In this document: one piece after another, positions 1-9,610 of the stretch
Layout of the letters: each line of letters starts with the position of its first letter
How positions within the stretch are numbered: position 1 is the stretch's first letter
DNA from: Tepidiforma sp.
GTDB taxonomy: Bacteria > Chloroflexota > Dehalococcoidia > Tepidiformales > Tepidiformaceae
Assembly (NCBI RefSeq): GCF_026003995.1
Contig: NZ_BPIG01000002.1
Coordinates: 806,001 to 870,000 of the forward strand
Direction of reading: 5' to 3'
Length of the DNA stretch: 64,000 nt
Program-made: the position numbers and the translations under genes
The notes under the pieces: model-generated
Database searches by the model: none
The model's input: the letters and a program-made list of their open reading frames with translations, nothing else
What the model was told of the DNA's origin: nothing

Positions 1-485
1 AGGCCGCCGGCGGCCCCGCCCTCGGCACCGTCACCGTCGATGTCCCGGCCATTTTCGACCCCCGCTACGCCGCCAGCGCGGTGGTCATCGACCGCCTGAA
101 CGCCGTCCTCGGCCCGCAGTTCCGCCCGGCCGTCGAGCGCTACCCCGTCATCGCCGCCCGTGTGCAGGAAGGCTTCTACGGCAACGGCCGGGCCGCCTTC
201 TGGTTCGGCTGGGGGCCGCCGCTCCCCTCGCCCGACCCCCGCGACGCCCTCCTCGACCTCTACGGCCACGCCCTCGCCCCGGCCGACCGGGAGATGCTCC
301 TCGCCGTCCCCGACGTCGCCTCGCTCAGGAGCCTCCAGCGCACGCTGTTCTCCGGCTTCAGCGGCGGCGTCATCCCGTGGGTTCAGCAGGTGACCGAGGT
401 CTTCCGCCGGCCCGGGCTCGAAGGTCCGTCCCCATCGCCGTTCTGGGATGGCCACCGCGACATCCGGCGGTATCGAACCGCCTGA
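1..485 (+). CDS. C-terminal part of a probable ABC transporter solute-binding protein (family 5-like), cut by the window edge
   Basis: The frame is open from base 3, so the gene starts outside the window; the internal GTG at 81 is not needed as a start. About 160 residues are visible. The pattern of a helix (VIDRLNAVLG), a tyrosine-rich stretch, then FWFGWG followed by PDPRDALLDLYG resembles the C-terminal lobe of peptide or oligosaccharide-binding proteins of the SBP_bac_5 type, where a W-x-x-PDP segment is typical. The end reads PSPFWDGHRDIRRYRTA, also common for that family. The assignment rests on this resemblance only; the signal peptide and N-lobe cannot be seen. Confidence 0.45.
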   Translation, partial: AAGGPALGTVTVDVPAIFDPRYAASAVVIDRLNAVLGPQFRPAVERYPVIAARVQEGFYGNGRAAFWFGWGPPLPSPDPRDALLDLYGHALAPADREMLLAVPDVASLRSLQRTLFSGFSGGVIPWVQQVTEVFRRPGLEGPSPSPFWDGHRDIRRYRTA

Positions 486-537
486 GCGCCGCCTGCCGGT
501 TTTTCGTCACCCCGGCTTCCCGGATACTGGGGAACGG

Positions 538-1656
538 ATGGACCTCCTTTCCCTCGTGCTCTTCATCGCCGGCATCGCCCTCCTCATCGTCGGCGCCGAA
601 GGCCTCGTGCGCGGCGCCGGCCACCTCGCCATCGCCATGGGCGTCTCCCCCCTCGTCGTCGGCCTCACGGTCGTCGCCTTCGGCACCAGCTCCCCCGAGC
701 TCGCTGTCAGCGTCTCGTCCTCCTTCGGCGGCAAACCGGACCTCGCCATCGGCAACGTCGTCGGCAGCAACATCTTCAACATCCTCGTCATCCTCGGCGC
801 GTCCGCCGTCGCCGCACCGCTCATCGTCCACCAGCAGCTCGTCCGCTTCGAAGTCCCGCTCATGATCGCCGTCTCCGTCCTCGTGCTCCTCTTCGCTCTC
901 GATGGCGACATCCAGCGGTACGAAGGCGTCATCCTCTTCCTCGGCGTCATCGCCTACACCACGTGGGCCATCCGAAAGAGCCGCAGCGAGTCCCGCGAAG
1001 TCCAGTCCGAGTACGACGAGTACGAAGCCGCCATCACCGGCCGGCCCGTCACGCCCCGCACCGTCGCGCTCGACCTCGTTCTCGTCGCCGGCGGCCTCGG
1101 CATGCTCGTCCTCGGCTCCGAATGGTTCACCGGCGGCGCCGTCGAGATCGCCGAGTTCCTCGGTGTCTCGCAGCTCGTCATCGGCCTCACGATCGTCGCC
1201 GCCGGCACCTCGATGCCCGAGCTGGCGACCTCCGTCGTCGCCGCCATCCGCGGCGAGCGCGACATCGCCGTCGGCAACGCCGTCGGCAGCAACCTGTTCA
1301 ACCTCATGGCCGTCCTCGGCGCCACGGCCACCGTCTCGCGCGGCGGCGTCCCCGTCGCGGATTCCGCCGTCGCGTTCGATCTCCCCGTCATGCTGGCCGT
1401 CGCCGTCGCAGCCCTGCCCATCTTCTTCACCGGCTACATCATCACCCGCGCCAACGGCCTCCTCTTCCTCGGCCTCTACGCCGCCTACGCCACCTACCTC
1501 TTCCTCGATGCCTCCGGCCACGACGCGCTCGACGCCTACAGCATGGTGATGCTCGGCCCCATCCTGCCCGCCATCGCGATCGTCACCCTCGGCCTCGCCC
1601 TCCGCTTCTACCTCCGCCAGCGCCGCGCCGCCCGCAACGAAAACGCCGGGGCCTGA
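538..1656 (+). CDS. Calcium/sodium antiporter, CaCA superfamily (YrbG-like)
   Basis: Integral membrane cation:proton or Ca2+/Na+ exchanger of 372 residues. Two inverted halves each carry the alpha-repeat signature: GTSSPELAVS with GNVVGSNIFN in the first half and GTSMPELATS with GNAVGSNLFN in the second; the Glu residues in both PEL motifs bind the cation in this family. About ten hydrophobic segments are visible, with a charged cytoplasmic loop (RKSRSESREVQSEYDEYE) between the halves. The frame is open upstream to 448, but the ATG at 538 directly precedes the first membrane helix and follows a GGGGAACGG stretch, so I start there. It lies 52 bases after the upstream gene. Confidence 0.92.
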   Translation: MDLLSLVLFIAGIALLIVGAEGLVRGAGHLAIAMGVSPLVVGLTVVAFGTSSPELAVSVSSSFGGKPDLAIGNVVGSNIFNILVILGASAVAAPLIVHQQLVRFEVPLMIAVSVLVLLFALDGDIQRYEGVILFLGVIAYTTWAIRKSRSESREVQSEYDEYEAAITGRPVTPRTVALDLVLVAGGLGMLVLGSEWFTGGAVEIAEFLGVSQLVIGLTIVAAGTSMPELATSVVAAIRGERDIAVGNAVGSNLFNLMAVLGATATVSRGGVPVADSAVAFDLPVMLAVAVAALPIFFTGYIITRANGLLFLGLYAAYATYLFLDASGHDALDAYSMVMLGPILPAIAIVTLGLALRFYLRQRRAARNENAGA

Positions 1657-1696
1657 ACCCCGGCGCCTGAACGCCGAACCGCAGGCGTCGGTGCGC

Positions 1697-2119
1697 CTAG
1701 ACCTCCACGACCTCCAGCCCCCACACGGGCCGGAACCGCCACGTCCGGATGCCCGCCACCGAAATCTTGTGCTTCTTCAGCAGCTTCTTCGTCTCCGGCA
1801 CCGTCCCGGCCGGCACGTACAGGTAGAGCGGCCCGATCTTCGACATCGGCAGCCAGTCGTTCACCGCCGACTCATCGGTCAGCGTGTCCGGCATCTCCAC
1901 CTCGGCCATCATCCGGAGGAACAGGCCCGGCTTGTGCACCACCACGATGTCCGGCACCAGCTCCCGGCCGTTCGCTTCCCCCACCGCGAGCCGCGGCTTC
2001 GGGACGTTCACGATCGTCTCGTAATCCGGGAACTCGTCGTTCGGGTACGGGAACTTCACCTTCGCGATTTCAGCCACCGTCCCCTGGTGGCGAAGCTGGC
2101 TGAGCTGCTTCACGGTCAC
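1697..2119 (-). CDS. Conserved hypothetical protein, possible PD-(D/E)xK-like fold
   Basis: 140 residues starting at GTG. I do not recognise a named family. The central part reads PDIVVV, then MAEVEMPD, and ends with a PLYLYVPAGT strand and a C-terminal tryptophan-containing strand. The order PD...ExE...strand is reminiscent of the nuclease-like PD-(D/E)xK fold seen in small restriction-endonuclease-like hypotheticals, but the catalytic Lys is not clear, so function is open. It lies 76 bases downstream of pckA on the same strand and converges with the antiporter. Confidence 0.6.
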   Translation of the reverse strand: MTVKQLSQLRHQGTVAEIAKVKFPYPNDEFPDYETIVNVPKPRLAVGEANGRELVPDIVVVHKPGLFLRMMAEVEMPDTLTDESAVNDWLPMSKIGPLYLYVPAGTVPETKKLLKKHKISVAGIRTWRFRPVWGLEVVEV

Positions 2120-2195
2120 GCGAACACGTCCTCCGCAGTGGCGCTGCGAACGATTCTACGGGCGCTCCCCGGCTGGGTCGAACCTCCGCTGCCCC

Positions 2196-3782
2196 TCACG
2201 GCCCGGCGGCCGCGACCTCCGGCCGCACCAGCGGACGGAACTGCTCGAAGTTCGCCGCGAACCGCTCCGCCAGCCCGCGGTACACCCGGTCGTACTCCTC
2301 CGGGTCCGCCCACATCGCCCGCGGGTCCAGCAGCTTCGAATCCACTCCCGGGCAGCGCAGCGGCACCTCGAAGCCGAACACCGGGTCCTTCCGGAACTCC
2401 ACCCCGTTCAGCGCGTCGTTCAGCACCGCCCGCACCATCTTCCGCGTCTCCTGGATCGCGATCCGCTTCCCGACGCCGTACTTCCCGCCCGTCCAGCCGG
2501 TGTTGATGAGCCAGGTCTGCGCCCCCGTCATCCGCAGCCGCTGCTCCAGCAGGTCGGCGTACACCGTGGGGTTCAGCGCCATGAACGGCGCGCCGTAGCA
2601 CGGGCTGAACGTCACCTCCGGGTCCTTCAGCCCCACTTCCGTCCCCGCCAGCTTGCAGGTGTAGCCGCTCAGGAAGTGGTAGAGCGCCTGCTCCGGCGTC
2701 AGCCGCGCCACCGGCGGCATCACCCCGAACGCATCGGCCGTCAGCAGGATGACGTGCGCCGGGTGCGGCGCAACCGGCTCGAGGTAGACGTGCTTCAGCG
2801 ACTCGAGCGGGTAGCTGCCCCGCGTATTCTCCGTGATGCTGTCGTCGTCGAGGTCCACCTCGCGCGTGTCTTCATCGAAGATCACGTTCTCGAGGATCGT
2901 CCCGAACTCATGCGTCTGCTCGAAGATATCCGGCTCCGCTTCCTTCGAAAGCCGGATCGTCTTCGCGTAGCAGCCGCCTTCGATGTTGAAAATCCCCCGC
3001 TCCGTCCACGCGTGCTCGTCGTCCCCGACCAGCAGCCGCTCCGGGTCCGTGCTCAGCGTCGTCTTCCCCGTGCCCGAAAGCCCGAAGAACAGCGCCGACT
3101 TCCCCGTCCGCGGGTCCACGTTCGCCGCCGAATGCAGCGAGAGCGTCCCCTCCAGCGGCAGGTAGTAGTTCATCGCCGTGAAGACGGCCTTCTTCATCTC
3201 CCCGGCGTACGCCGTCCCCGCGATGAGGATGATGCCCTCTGTCAGGTTCAGCGCCACCACCGCGTCGCTCCGCACCCCGTCGGCTTCGCCTTCGAGCTGG
3301 AGGAACGGGCAGTGGATGATCGTGATGTCCGCCCGCTCATCGATCGGCCGCTTCTCCGACGGGATGAACATCGTCCGCGCGAACAGCGAGTGGTACGCCT
3401 GCTCGGTGATCACCCGCACCGTCTTCCGGTGCGCCGGGTCCTGCGAGACCACCGTGTCCTGCACGAAGATCTCGCGCCCGCCGAGGTACTGCATCGCCTT
3501 CGCCAGCAGCCGCTCGAACGTATCCACCGGCAGCGGCTGGTTGTGCTTGCCCCACCACACGTGCTCCGAAATCTCCGGCGTCTTCACCACGAACTTGTCC
3601 TGCGGGCTCCGGCCCGTCCGTTCGCCGCTGAAGACGGCAAAGGTCCCGCCCTGCAGGAGCTTCCCTTCCCGCCGCCGGACCGCGTATTCGTACAGGACCG
3701 GGACGCTCAGGTTGTGGTGAACCTCGGCAGCGCGCGCGATGATCGCGCTGCCCGCGTTGCTGGGTGCCGGGGAAATCGCCAT
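2196..3782 (-). CDS. pckA: Phosphoenolpyruvate carboxykinase (ATP)
   Basis: Converts oxaloacetate and ATP to PEP, CO2 and ADP; first step of gluconeogenesis or an anaplerotic entry, cytosolic. 528 residues from the chosen ATG, the normal length. Visible motifs: the N-terminal GERTGRSPQDKF substrate region, the kinase-1a P-loop GLSGTGKTTLS, the kinase-2 motif LVGDDEHAW, and ENTRGSYPLE. A GTG at 3797 is possible, but the ATG at 3782 has a GGAAG ribosome site eight bases upstream. A good promoter (3824-3852) lies directly in front, so the gene is probably transcribed alone or with the small gene after it. Confidence 0.97.
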   Translation of the reverse strand: MAISPAPSNAGSAIIARAAEVHHNLSVPVLYEYAVRRREGKLLQGGTFAVFSGERTGRSPQDKFVVKTPEISEHVWWGKHNQPLPVDTFERLLAKAMQYLGGREIFVQDTVVSQDPAHRKTVRVITEQAYHSLFARTMFIPSEKRPIDERADITIIHCPFLQLEGEADGVRSDAVVALNLTEGIILIAGTAYAGEMKKAVFTAMNYYLPLEGTLSLHSAANVDPRTGKSALFFGLSGTGKTTLSTDPERLLVGDDEHAWTERGIFNIEGGCYAKTIRLSKEAEPDIFEQTHEFGTILENVIFDEDTREVDLDDDSITENTRGSYPLESLKHVYLEPVAPHPAHVILLTADAFGVMPPVARLTPEQALYHFLSGYTCKLAGTEVGLKDPEVTFSPCYGAPFMALNPTVYADLLEQRLRMTGAQTWLINTGWTGGKYGVGKRIAIQETRKMVRAVLNDALNGVEFRKDPVFGFEVPLRCPGVDSKLLDPRAMWADPEEYDRVYRGLAERFAANFEQFRPLVRPEVAAAGP

Positions 3783-3823
3783 GGCTGCTGCTTCCACACT
3801 CGTTCGCGAGGGTTGACCGAACC

Positions 3824-3852
3824 AGCCTAGCGGAAGCCTTCCGAAAAGTGAA
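3824..3852 (-). promoter_or_regulatory. Sigma-70-like promoter for pckA
   Basis: On the minus strand TTCACT (3852-3847), 17-base spacer, TAGGCT (3829-3824). Transcription would begin near 3817, leaving a leader of about 35 bases before the chosen pckA ATG. Prediction from consensus only. Confidence 0.5.
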
Positions 3853-3917
3853 TAGCTGAACCTCGAGCTATAGCAGCTGCCGATGCTTCGGCCGGCCGAG
3901 CCATATCGCTCCGCGCG

Positions 3918-4760
3918 CTACGCCGCCCGCACCCCGGCCGGCTCGCCCGTCACCAGCTCCATCAGCGCGTCCACCTGCTTCATCAGCCCCGCGAAATCCG
4001 GCGCGGGAATCCGCTGCGTCCCCGGTTCCGGCGGCAGCACGTACCCGGGCAGCAGCCGGTTCGCGACCACGTACCGGTCCGCCATCGCCACGCACCCCGC
4101 CAGCGTGAGCGGCGAATCCAGCGGCTCATGATGCCGCCCGATCGCCTCGCAAATCGGCTCCGGCAGCTTCCACTTCCGCGCCAGCAGGGCGCCTGCGGCC
4201 GCGTGGTCGAACCCCAGCTCCGCCTCCACGTCCTCCAGCGTCCGCTCTTCTGCCATCGCCCGCGCCACGGCCTGGTCCACCAGCGCCGGGTCGCGGTAGA
4301 AGAGCGCCAGCCGCCCCATGTTGTGGACGATGCCCGCCGTGAACGCGCTCGGCACGTCCACCCGCCGCCCCTGCCCCGCGTACTCCGCCGCTTTGAACGC
4401 CACCGCAATCGAATGCCGCCAGAACACCTCGATCCGGAACAGCGCGTGCAGCGCGTCCGGCGCGTACGCCCCGGCGATCGCCCCGCTGATGGCGAGGTTC
4501 CGCGCCTGCACGAACCCCAGCGTCACCAGCGCCTGCTGCACCGACGTGATCTCCCGCATCCGCCGGTACGCCGCCGAGTTCACGACCCGCAAAATCCGGC
4601 TGCTCAGCCCCGGGTCCGCCGAGACGACCAGCGCGAGGTCGGAGGCCGACGCCTTCGGGGCCTGCGCGACCTGCATCACCCGCAGGGCGACCGCCGGCAG
4701 CGGCGGCAGCGCCTCGATCGCCGCGACGATATCGATCCCGGCCGGCTGGCTCTCTCCCAT
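3918..4760 (-). CDS. HDOD-domain protein
   Basis: 280 residues, almost entirely one HDOD domain, a degenerate relative of HD phosphohydrolases found in bacterial signalling proteins. Visible hallmarks are LPPLPAVALRVMQ at the start, DPGLSSRILRVVNSAAY, the ITSVQQALVTLG helix and GIVHNMGRLAL where HD enzymes would have metal ligands; the later RHHEPL segment is also typical. No receiver, EAL or GGDEF domain is attached. Such stand-alone proteins usually act in signalling or stress responses, but partner and target cannot be deduced here. It follows the carboxyltransferase gene by 110 bases on the same strand. Confidence 0.88.
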   Translation of the reverse strand: MGESQPAGIDIVAAIEALPPLPAVALRVMQVAQAPKASASDLALVVSADPGLSSRILRVVNSAAYRRMREITSVQQALVTLGFVQARNLAISGAIAGAYAPDALHALFRIEVFWRHSIAVAFKAAEYAGQGRRVDVPSAFTAGIVHNMGRLALFYRDPALVDQAVARAMAEERTLEDVEAELGFDHAAAGALLARKWKLPEPICEAIGRHHEPLDSPLTLAGCVAMADRYVVANRLLPGYVLPPEPGTQRIPAPDFAGLMKQVDALMELVTGEPAGVRAA

Positions 4761-4870
4761 GGCGCGCCCCTCCTCCGCGAAGGCGTTCTCGCCACAGTGT
4801 CGCCCCGGCCATCCGCCGCGGTCATCGGGGACTCCCCCGCTTTCCCCGGCGGGGCTTCCCCGACCCGGCC

Positions 4871-6418
4871 CTAGAGCGGGATGTTCCCGTGCTTCTTCGG
4901 CGGGTTCCGGTCCGCCTTGTTCTGCAGCATCTCCAGCGCCCGGATGATCTTCGCCCGCGTCTGCCGCGGGTCGATGACGTCATCGATGTAGCCGCGCCCG
5001 GCCGGGATGTACGGGTTCGCGAATTTCTCCCGGTACTCCTCGATCAGCTCCTTCCGCCGCGCCTCCGGGTCCGGCGCATTCGCGATTTCGTCCCGGTAGA
5101 CGATGTTCGCCGCCCCGTCCGGGCCCATCACCGCGATCTCGCCCGTCGGCCACGCGAAGTTCATGTCCCCGCGCAGGTGCTTCGACGACATGACCACGTA
5201 CGCCCCGCCGTAGGCCTTCCGCAGCACCACGGCGACCTTCGGCACCGTCGCCTCGCTGTAGGCGTACAGCAGCTTCGCGCCGTGCGTGATGATGCCGTTG
5301 TACTCCTGCGACGTCCCCGGCAGGTATCCGGGCACGTCCACCAGCGTCACCAGCGGGATGTTGAAGCAGTCGCAGAACCGCACGAACCGCGCCGCCTTCC
5401 GGCTCGCGTTGATGTCGAGCGAGCCCGCGAGGTGAATCGGCTGGTTCGCCACGAACCCGACGCTCCGGCCGCCCATCCGCCCGAAGCCGACCACGATGTT
5501 CGGCGCGAACGCCTCCTGCACCTCCATGAAATCCCCGTCGTCCACGATCCGCACGATGACGTCCCGCACGTCGTATGGCCGGTTCGGCTCCGCCGGTACG
5601 ATCGTCAGCAGGTCCTCCTCCGCCCGGTTCACGTCATCGTTCGTCGGCACGAACGGCGGGTCTTCGGCGTTGTTCGAAGGCAGGAACGAGAGCAGCCGCC
5701 GCACCTCGGCCAGCGTCGCCTCCTCGCCCGCGATGGCGAAGTGCGCCACGCCGCTCCGCGTCGCGTGGACATCCGCGCCGCCGAGCGTCTCCTGCGTCAC
5801 CTCTTCGCCCGTCACCGACTTCACCACGTCCGGCCCGGTGATGAACATGTAGCTCGAGCCCTCGGCCATGAACACGAAGTCCGTGATGGCCGGGCTGTAG
5901 ACGGCGCCGCCTGCGCACGGCCCCATGATGACGCTGATCTGCGGCACGACGCCGCTCGCCAGCGTGTTCATCGCGAAGATTTCGCCGAAGCCCCGCAGGC
6001 TCTCCGGCCCGTCCTGGATTCGCGCCCCGCCCGAGTCCTGGATCCCGATGATCGGCGCCCCCGTCATCATCGCGAGGTCCATCACCTTGAGGATCTTCTC
6101 CGCGACCGCCTCGCTGAGGGAGCCCCCCGCCACCGTGAAGTCGTACGAGAACACGTAGACCGGCCGGCCTTCGACCTTCCCCCAGCCGGTGACCACCGCC
6201 TCCACGTTGCCGCCCGCCAGCGACCCGCGCGGCCGCATCAGCATGTCCAGCTCTTCGAACGTCCCGGGGTCCAGCAGGAGGTCGATGCGCTCCCGCGCCG
6301 TCAGCTTCCCGCGCGCATGCTGCGCCTCGATCCGCTTCTCGCCGCCGCCCAGCGCGGCGGCTTCCTTCAGGGCGATCAACTGCTGGAGCTTCTGCTCAGC
6401 GGTCAACTGGTCGGTCAT
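4871..6418 (-). CDS. Acyl-CoA carboxylase, carboxyltransferase (beta) subunit; propionyl-CoA carboxylase type
   Basis: Transfers CO2 from carboxybiotin to an acyl-CoA, most likely propionyl-CoA giving methylmalonyl-CoA. 515 residues from the ATG at 6418. The first carboxyltransferase half shows [20 protein letters not shown] and the oxyanion-hole region [10 protein letters not shown]; the second half shows [36 protein letters not shown] and [16 protein letters not shown], all diagnostic. The open frame extends 81 codons further upstream, but that extension is arginine/glycine-rich and does not look like protein. Biotin carboxylase and biotin carrier subunits are not in the window. Methylmalonyl-CoA decarboxylase alpha is the close alternative. 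Confidence 0.93.
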   Translation of the reverse strand: MTDQLTAEQKLQQLIALKEAAALGGGEKRIEAQHARGKLTARERIDLLLDPGTFEELDMLMRPRGSLAGGNVEAVVTGWGKVEGRPVYVFSYDFTVAGGSLSEAVAEKILKVMDLAMMTGAPIIGIQDSGGARIQDGPESLRGFGEIFAMNTLASGVVPQISVIMGPCAGGAVYSPAITDFVFMAEGSSYMFITGPDVVKSVTGEEVTQETLGGADVHATRSGVAHFAIAGEEATLAEVRRLLSFLPSNNAEDPPFVPTNDDVNRAEEDLLTIVPAEPNRPYDVRDVIVRIVDDGDFMEVQEAFAPNIVVGFGRMGGRSVGFVANQPIHLAGSLDINASRKAARFVRFCDCFNIPLVTLVDVPGYLPGTSQEYNGIITHGAKLLYAYSEATVPKVAVVLRKAYGGAYVVMSSKHLRGDMNFAWPTGEIAVMGPDGAANIVYRDEIANAPDPEARRKELIEEYREKFANPYIPAGRGYIDDVIDPRQTRAKIIRALEMLQNKADRNPPKKHGNIPL

Positions 6419-6518
6419 CCTGGCCTCGGTAGGTAGGGGAATTCGGCCCGCCCTGCCCGTCGCAGCCGGGCGCAGGCCGCCACCGCCGAAGATAGCATCC
6501 TCCGCCCTCCCGGGCGAT

Positions 6519-7946
6519 TCACGAATCCGCGGCCGCCCCTGCCGGTGCCGGCTCGGACCAGAACCTGCCGTTCTCCCGCGCGTTCCGCCCCGGCCGCCGC
6601 GGCCCCTCCGCCAGGATGCGCACCACTTCCGACCACGCGCTCGCGAACCCCAGCGGCGCACCCAGCCGCGCCTCCGCCTCCTCCACCGTCATCGAGTCGA
6701 GGAACTTCTCGCCGAAGAAGTCGAGGCTCGGCCGCGGCAGGATGTAGCAGTCCGGCGGCCCGTCCCGGCGCACTTGCTCCACATAATCCGCGCCGCAGAC
6801 CAGCCCGCTCACGTTCACCCGCTCGCCGAACACCCGGTTCGTCACTCCCCGCACCTCGACCTCCGCCCCCGTCAGCTCCGAAAACTCCCGCGCGATGCCG
6901 GCCAGCATCGGCGCCATCAGCCGCGCCGTCCCCACCACCGCCCGCCGCCCGGCCACGCCCGCCGGCACGCCCCGCTCCCGCAGCCGGCGCCGGGTCCGCG
7001 CCCAGTCGTCCAGCAGCTTCCGCACCATCCCGATGCCGTTTTCGTACTGCGGGAACCCGTCGTACGCCCGCGCCGGCGGCACCGGCAGCCCCGCCGTCAC
7101 GTAGTACTCGTCGCTGCACTGCACGATCGTCGCCCCGTGCCGCCGCCGGAACTCCCGCTGGAACGGCCGGATCAGCTCGATGACCTCCCGCGCGTACGCG
7201 GGCGTCGGCCGCTCCAGCGGGATGCCGTCCCGCTCCAGCGCCCATTCTTCCAGCCGCGGGCTCGCGCCCACCGGCACGACGCTGATGGTCAGCACCGTCG
7301 GGTACAGCGCGCCGAGGTCGGCAATCGACCGCTGCAGGTGTTCGCCGTCGTTCACCCCCGGGCAGAGCACGATTTGCGTGTGCGCCTGGATGCCCATCTC
7401 GCCCAGCCGCCGGAGCTGCGCGATGATGTCCGGCGCCTCCGGGTTCGCCAGCATCCGCCGCCGCAGCGCCAGCTCCGTCGCGTGCACCGAGACGTTCAGC
7501 GGGCTCAGCCGCTGCTCCTCCAGCCGCGCCCAGTCCTCCTCCGTCAGGTTCGTCAGCGTCACGAAGTTCCCGTGCAGGAACGAGAGCCGGTAGTCGTCGT
7601 CCTTCACGTACAGGGTCTTCCGCATCCCCTTCGGCAGCCCCTTCAGGAAGCAGAAGAAACAGTTGTTATTACAGAGGATGACGTCGTCCCACGTGGCCCG
7701 CTCGAACTCCCACCCGATGTCCTCGTCGATCGCCTTTTCGAACACGATCAGGTCGTCGAGCCCGTTCGCCTTCCGGACGAGCACTTCGACCTCCGGTTCG
7801 GCAGCGTAGAACTGGACGTCGACCACGTCGCGCGGCGCCCGCCCGTTGACCCGCACTACGGCGTCGCCCGGCTCGAGCCCGGCGAGGTCCGCCAGCGAGC
7901 CCGGCCGCACGCCGCTGATGACGCCCGGCGCCGGTTCGTTCCGCAT
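6519..7946 (-). CDS. PDZ/radical SAM protein with DUF512 (TIGR03279-like)
   Basis: 475 residues. An N-terminal PDZ-like segment ([20 protein letters not shown]) is followed by a radical SAM-like cysteine motif C-NNN-C-FF-C near residue 95 and a C-terminal DUF512 region. The family is widespread in Firmicutes, Cyanobacteria and Chloroflexota, and its reaction is not established. The start is set at the ATG at 7946; the reading frame extends upstream into ispH, but that part lacks similarity to the family. It sits 25 bases after ispH and is probably the last gene of the rluB-cmk-plsC-ispH transcript. Confidence 0.9.
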   Translation of the reverse strand: MRNEPAPGVISGVRPGSLADLAGLEPGDAVVRVNGRAPRDVVDVQFYAAEPEVEVLVRKANGLDDLIVFEKAIDEDIGWEFERATWDDVILCNNNCFFCFLKGLPKGMRKTLYVKDDDYRLSFLHGNFVTLTNLTEEDWARLEEQRLSPLNVSVHATELALRRRMLANPEAPDIIAQLRRLGEMGIQAHTQIVLCPGVNDGEHLQRSIADLGALYPTVLTISVVPVGASPRLEEWALERDGIPLERPTPAYAREVIELIRPFQREFRRRHGATIVQCSDEYYVTAGLPVPPARAYDGFPQYENGIGMVRKLLDDWARTRRRLRERGVPAGVAGRRAVVGTARLMAPMLAGIAREFSELTGAEVEVRGVTNRVFGERVNVSGLVCGADYVEQVRRDGPPDCYILPRPSLDFFGEKFLDSMTVEEAEARLGAPLGFASAWSEVVRILAEGPRRPGRNARENGRFWSEPAPAGAAADS

Positions 7947-7971
7947 GCGTTCGATTATGGCACGGGGGCGC

Positions 7972-8916
7972 TCAGCGCCCGGCGCCCGCTGCTCCCACCA
8001 GCTCCCGGATCCGGGCCTCCACCGCATCCACCGAGAAATCCGGCGTCGAAGCCCCGGCCGTCAGCCCGATGCGCTCGACCCCGTCGAACCAGCCCGCCTC
8101 CAGCTCCTCGGGCCCTTCGATGTGGTACGCGCGCGTCCCCTGCTCCTCCGCCACTTCCCGCAGGTGCCGCGTGTTCGCGCTTTTCTTCCCGCCGACGACG
8201 ATCATCACGTCGACCTGCTTCGCCAGCGCTGCGGCCGCCTCTTGCTGGCCCGTCGTGGCGTGGCAGAGCGTGTTCACCACGTGCAGCTCGAAGTTGTAAT
8301 CCCGCCGCAGCAGCATCAGGTTCGCCACGAACTGGGCGAAGTCCTCCATCTTGTGGGTCGTCTGCGCCATCACCCCGATTTTGTTCGGGAACCCGCCCGG
8401 GAACTCCTCGACCAGCCGGCGCAGGCTGGCGAGGTCCGATTGCGGCACGACCGTCGCGTTCGGCGAACCGTCCGGGCCGTTCGTCCAGCCGAGGATGCCG
8501 CGTACTTCCTTGTGCCCCGGGTCGCCGAAAATCAGCACGTGCCAGCCTTCGCGCGCGAACTTCTGCCCGTACCGCTGCGCCCGCGTGACGATCGGGCAGG
8601 TCGTATCGATGATCTCCAGTCCGCTCGCCGCCAGCTCCTTCACCACCCGCTCGGCGACTCCGTGGGCGGTAATCGCCACCCGGCCCTGCTTCACGCGCTC
8701 CGCGGTCGCTTTGCCGATGTCCCCATCCACCTCGTCCGGGCCCGGCAGCTGGACCACCCCGCTCTGCTCGAGGGACCGCACCACGTGCGGGTTGTGGACG
8801 ATTTCGCCGACGCTGAAGACCGGCCGCTCAGGCGACGCCTCGGCTTCCATGATCTGCACGGCGCGGCGCACGCCCATGCAGAACCCCATGTCACTCGCGC
8901 GGATGATCTGGACCAT
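7972..8916 (-). CDS. ispH: 4-hydroxy-3-methylbut-2-enyl diphosphate reductase
   Basis: Last enzyme of the methylerythritol-phosphate pathway, an iron-sulfur enzyme making IPP and DMAPP. 314 residues from the ATG at 8916 (MVQIIRAS). Conserved cysteines are visible in GFCMGVRRAV, in DTTCPIV and in NTLCHATTGQQEA; the VVGGKKSANTRHL and GLTAGASTPD motifs confirm the family. It overlaps the end of plsC by 26 bases, consistent with translational coupling. The ispD and ispF genes of the same pathway are found at 53-54.6 kb. Confidence 0.96.
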   Translation of the reverse strand: MVQIIRASDMGFCMGVRRAVQIMEAEASPERPVFSVGEIVHNPHVVRSLEQSGVVQLPGPDEVDGDIGKATAERVKQGRVAITAHGVAERVVKELAASGLEIIDTTCPIVTRAQRYGQKFAREGWHVLIFGDPGHKEVRGILGWTNGPDGSPNATVVPQSDLASLRRLVEEFPGGFPNKIGVMAQTTHKMEDFAQFVANLMLLRRDYNFELHVVNTLCHATTGQQEAAAALAKQVDVMIVVGGKKSANTRHLREVAEEQGTRAYHIEGPEELEAGWFDGVERIGLTAGASTPDFSVDAVEARIRELVGAAGAGR

Positions 8917-9610
8917 CGTGCTCCTGCGGCGCACCGCCGCCACTCCCAGTATAGGGAGCCACGTACTCCGGCGGTAAGAGCGCCTTGATGGCCTCGAAAA
9001 TCCGCTCCGTCAGGGCGCTCACCTGCTCCTCCGTCGGCCGCTTCACCGCCTCGACCCGGATCGGCTCGCCAATCGTCACCGTGAACCGCGGCCGCCGCAG
9101 CACGACCAGCGGATTCCGGAACCGCTCCGTCCCGGTCACCGCGCAGGGGAGCACCGGCACCCCGGTCCGCAGCGCGATGAGCGCCGTCCCCGGGTGCGGC
9201 TTGCCGAGGTAGCCCGTGCGCGACCGCGTCCCCTCCGGGAACATCCCCAGCACGCCCCCGTGGCGCAAAATCCGCTCCGCGTTCAGCATCGCCCCGAGGT
9301 CGGCTTCGAACCGCCGCACCGGGAACGCGCCCCACAGCCGCGGGATCACCCCGAACGGGTAGCGGAACAGCTCGATCTTCGCCATCCACCGGATGCGCCG
9401 CTTCGCCACTCCCGCCCCCACGATCGGCGGGTCCGCATTGTTCAGGTGGTTCGAGACCACGATCAGCCCGCCTTCGAGCGGCACGTGCTCCCGGCCCCGC
9501 ACCTCCCAGCGCGTCACCAGCCAGAGCGCCCCGCGCAGGGCGTACGTGCACCCCCAGTAGAACGCCGGCACGAACCACTCCCACCGCGGCCGCGGCAGCT
9601 TCAGTTGCAT
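8891..9610 (-). CDS. plsC: 1-acyl-sn-glycerol-3-phosphate acyltransferase (PlsC family)
   Basis: Membrane-associated acyltransferase forming phosphatidic acid. 239 residues from the ATG at 9610, which overlaps the end of cmk by 10 bases. The catalytic NHxxxxD motif is present as NHLNNADPP (near residue 47), followed by the FPEGTRSRTG motif that binds the glycerol phosphate. A hydrophobic N-terminal segment (FVPAFYWGCTYALRGALWLV) would anchor it to the membrane. The order rluB-cmk-plsC-ispH is a recurrent cluster in bacteria. Confidence 0.93.
   Translation of the reverse strand: MQLKLPRPRWEWFVPAFYWGCTYALRGALWLVTRWEVRGREHVPLEGGLIVVSNHLNNADPPIVGAGVAKRRIRWMAKIELFRYPFGVIPRLWGAFPVRRFEADLGAMLNAERILRHGGVLGMFPEGTRSRTGYLGKPHPGTALIALRTGVPVLPCAVTGTERFRNPLVVLRRPRFTVTIGEPIRVEAVKRPTEEQVSALTERIFEAIKALLPPEYVAPYTGSGGGAPQEHDGPDHPRE

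Noticed and set aside
4871-6661. 81-residue N-terminal extension of the carboxyltransferase
   Set aside because: The extension is Arg/Gly-rich, overlaps the end of the upstream radical SAM gene and lacks family similarity; the ATG at 6418 fits the family start.
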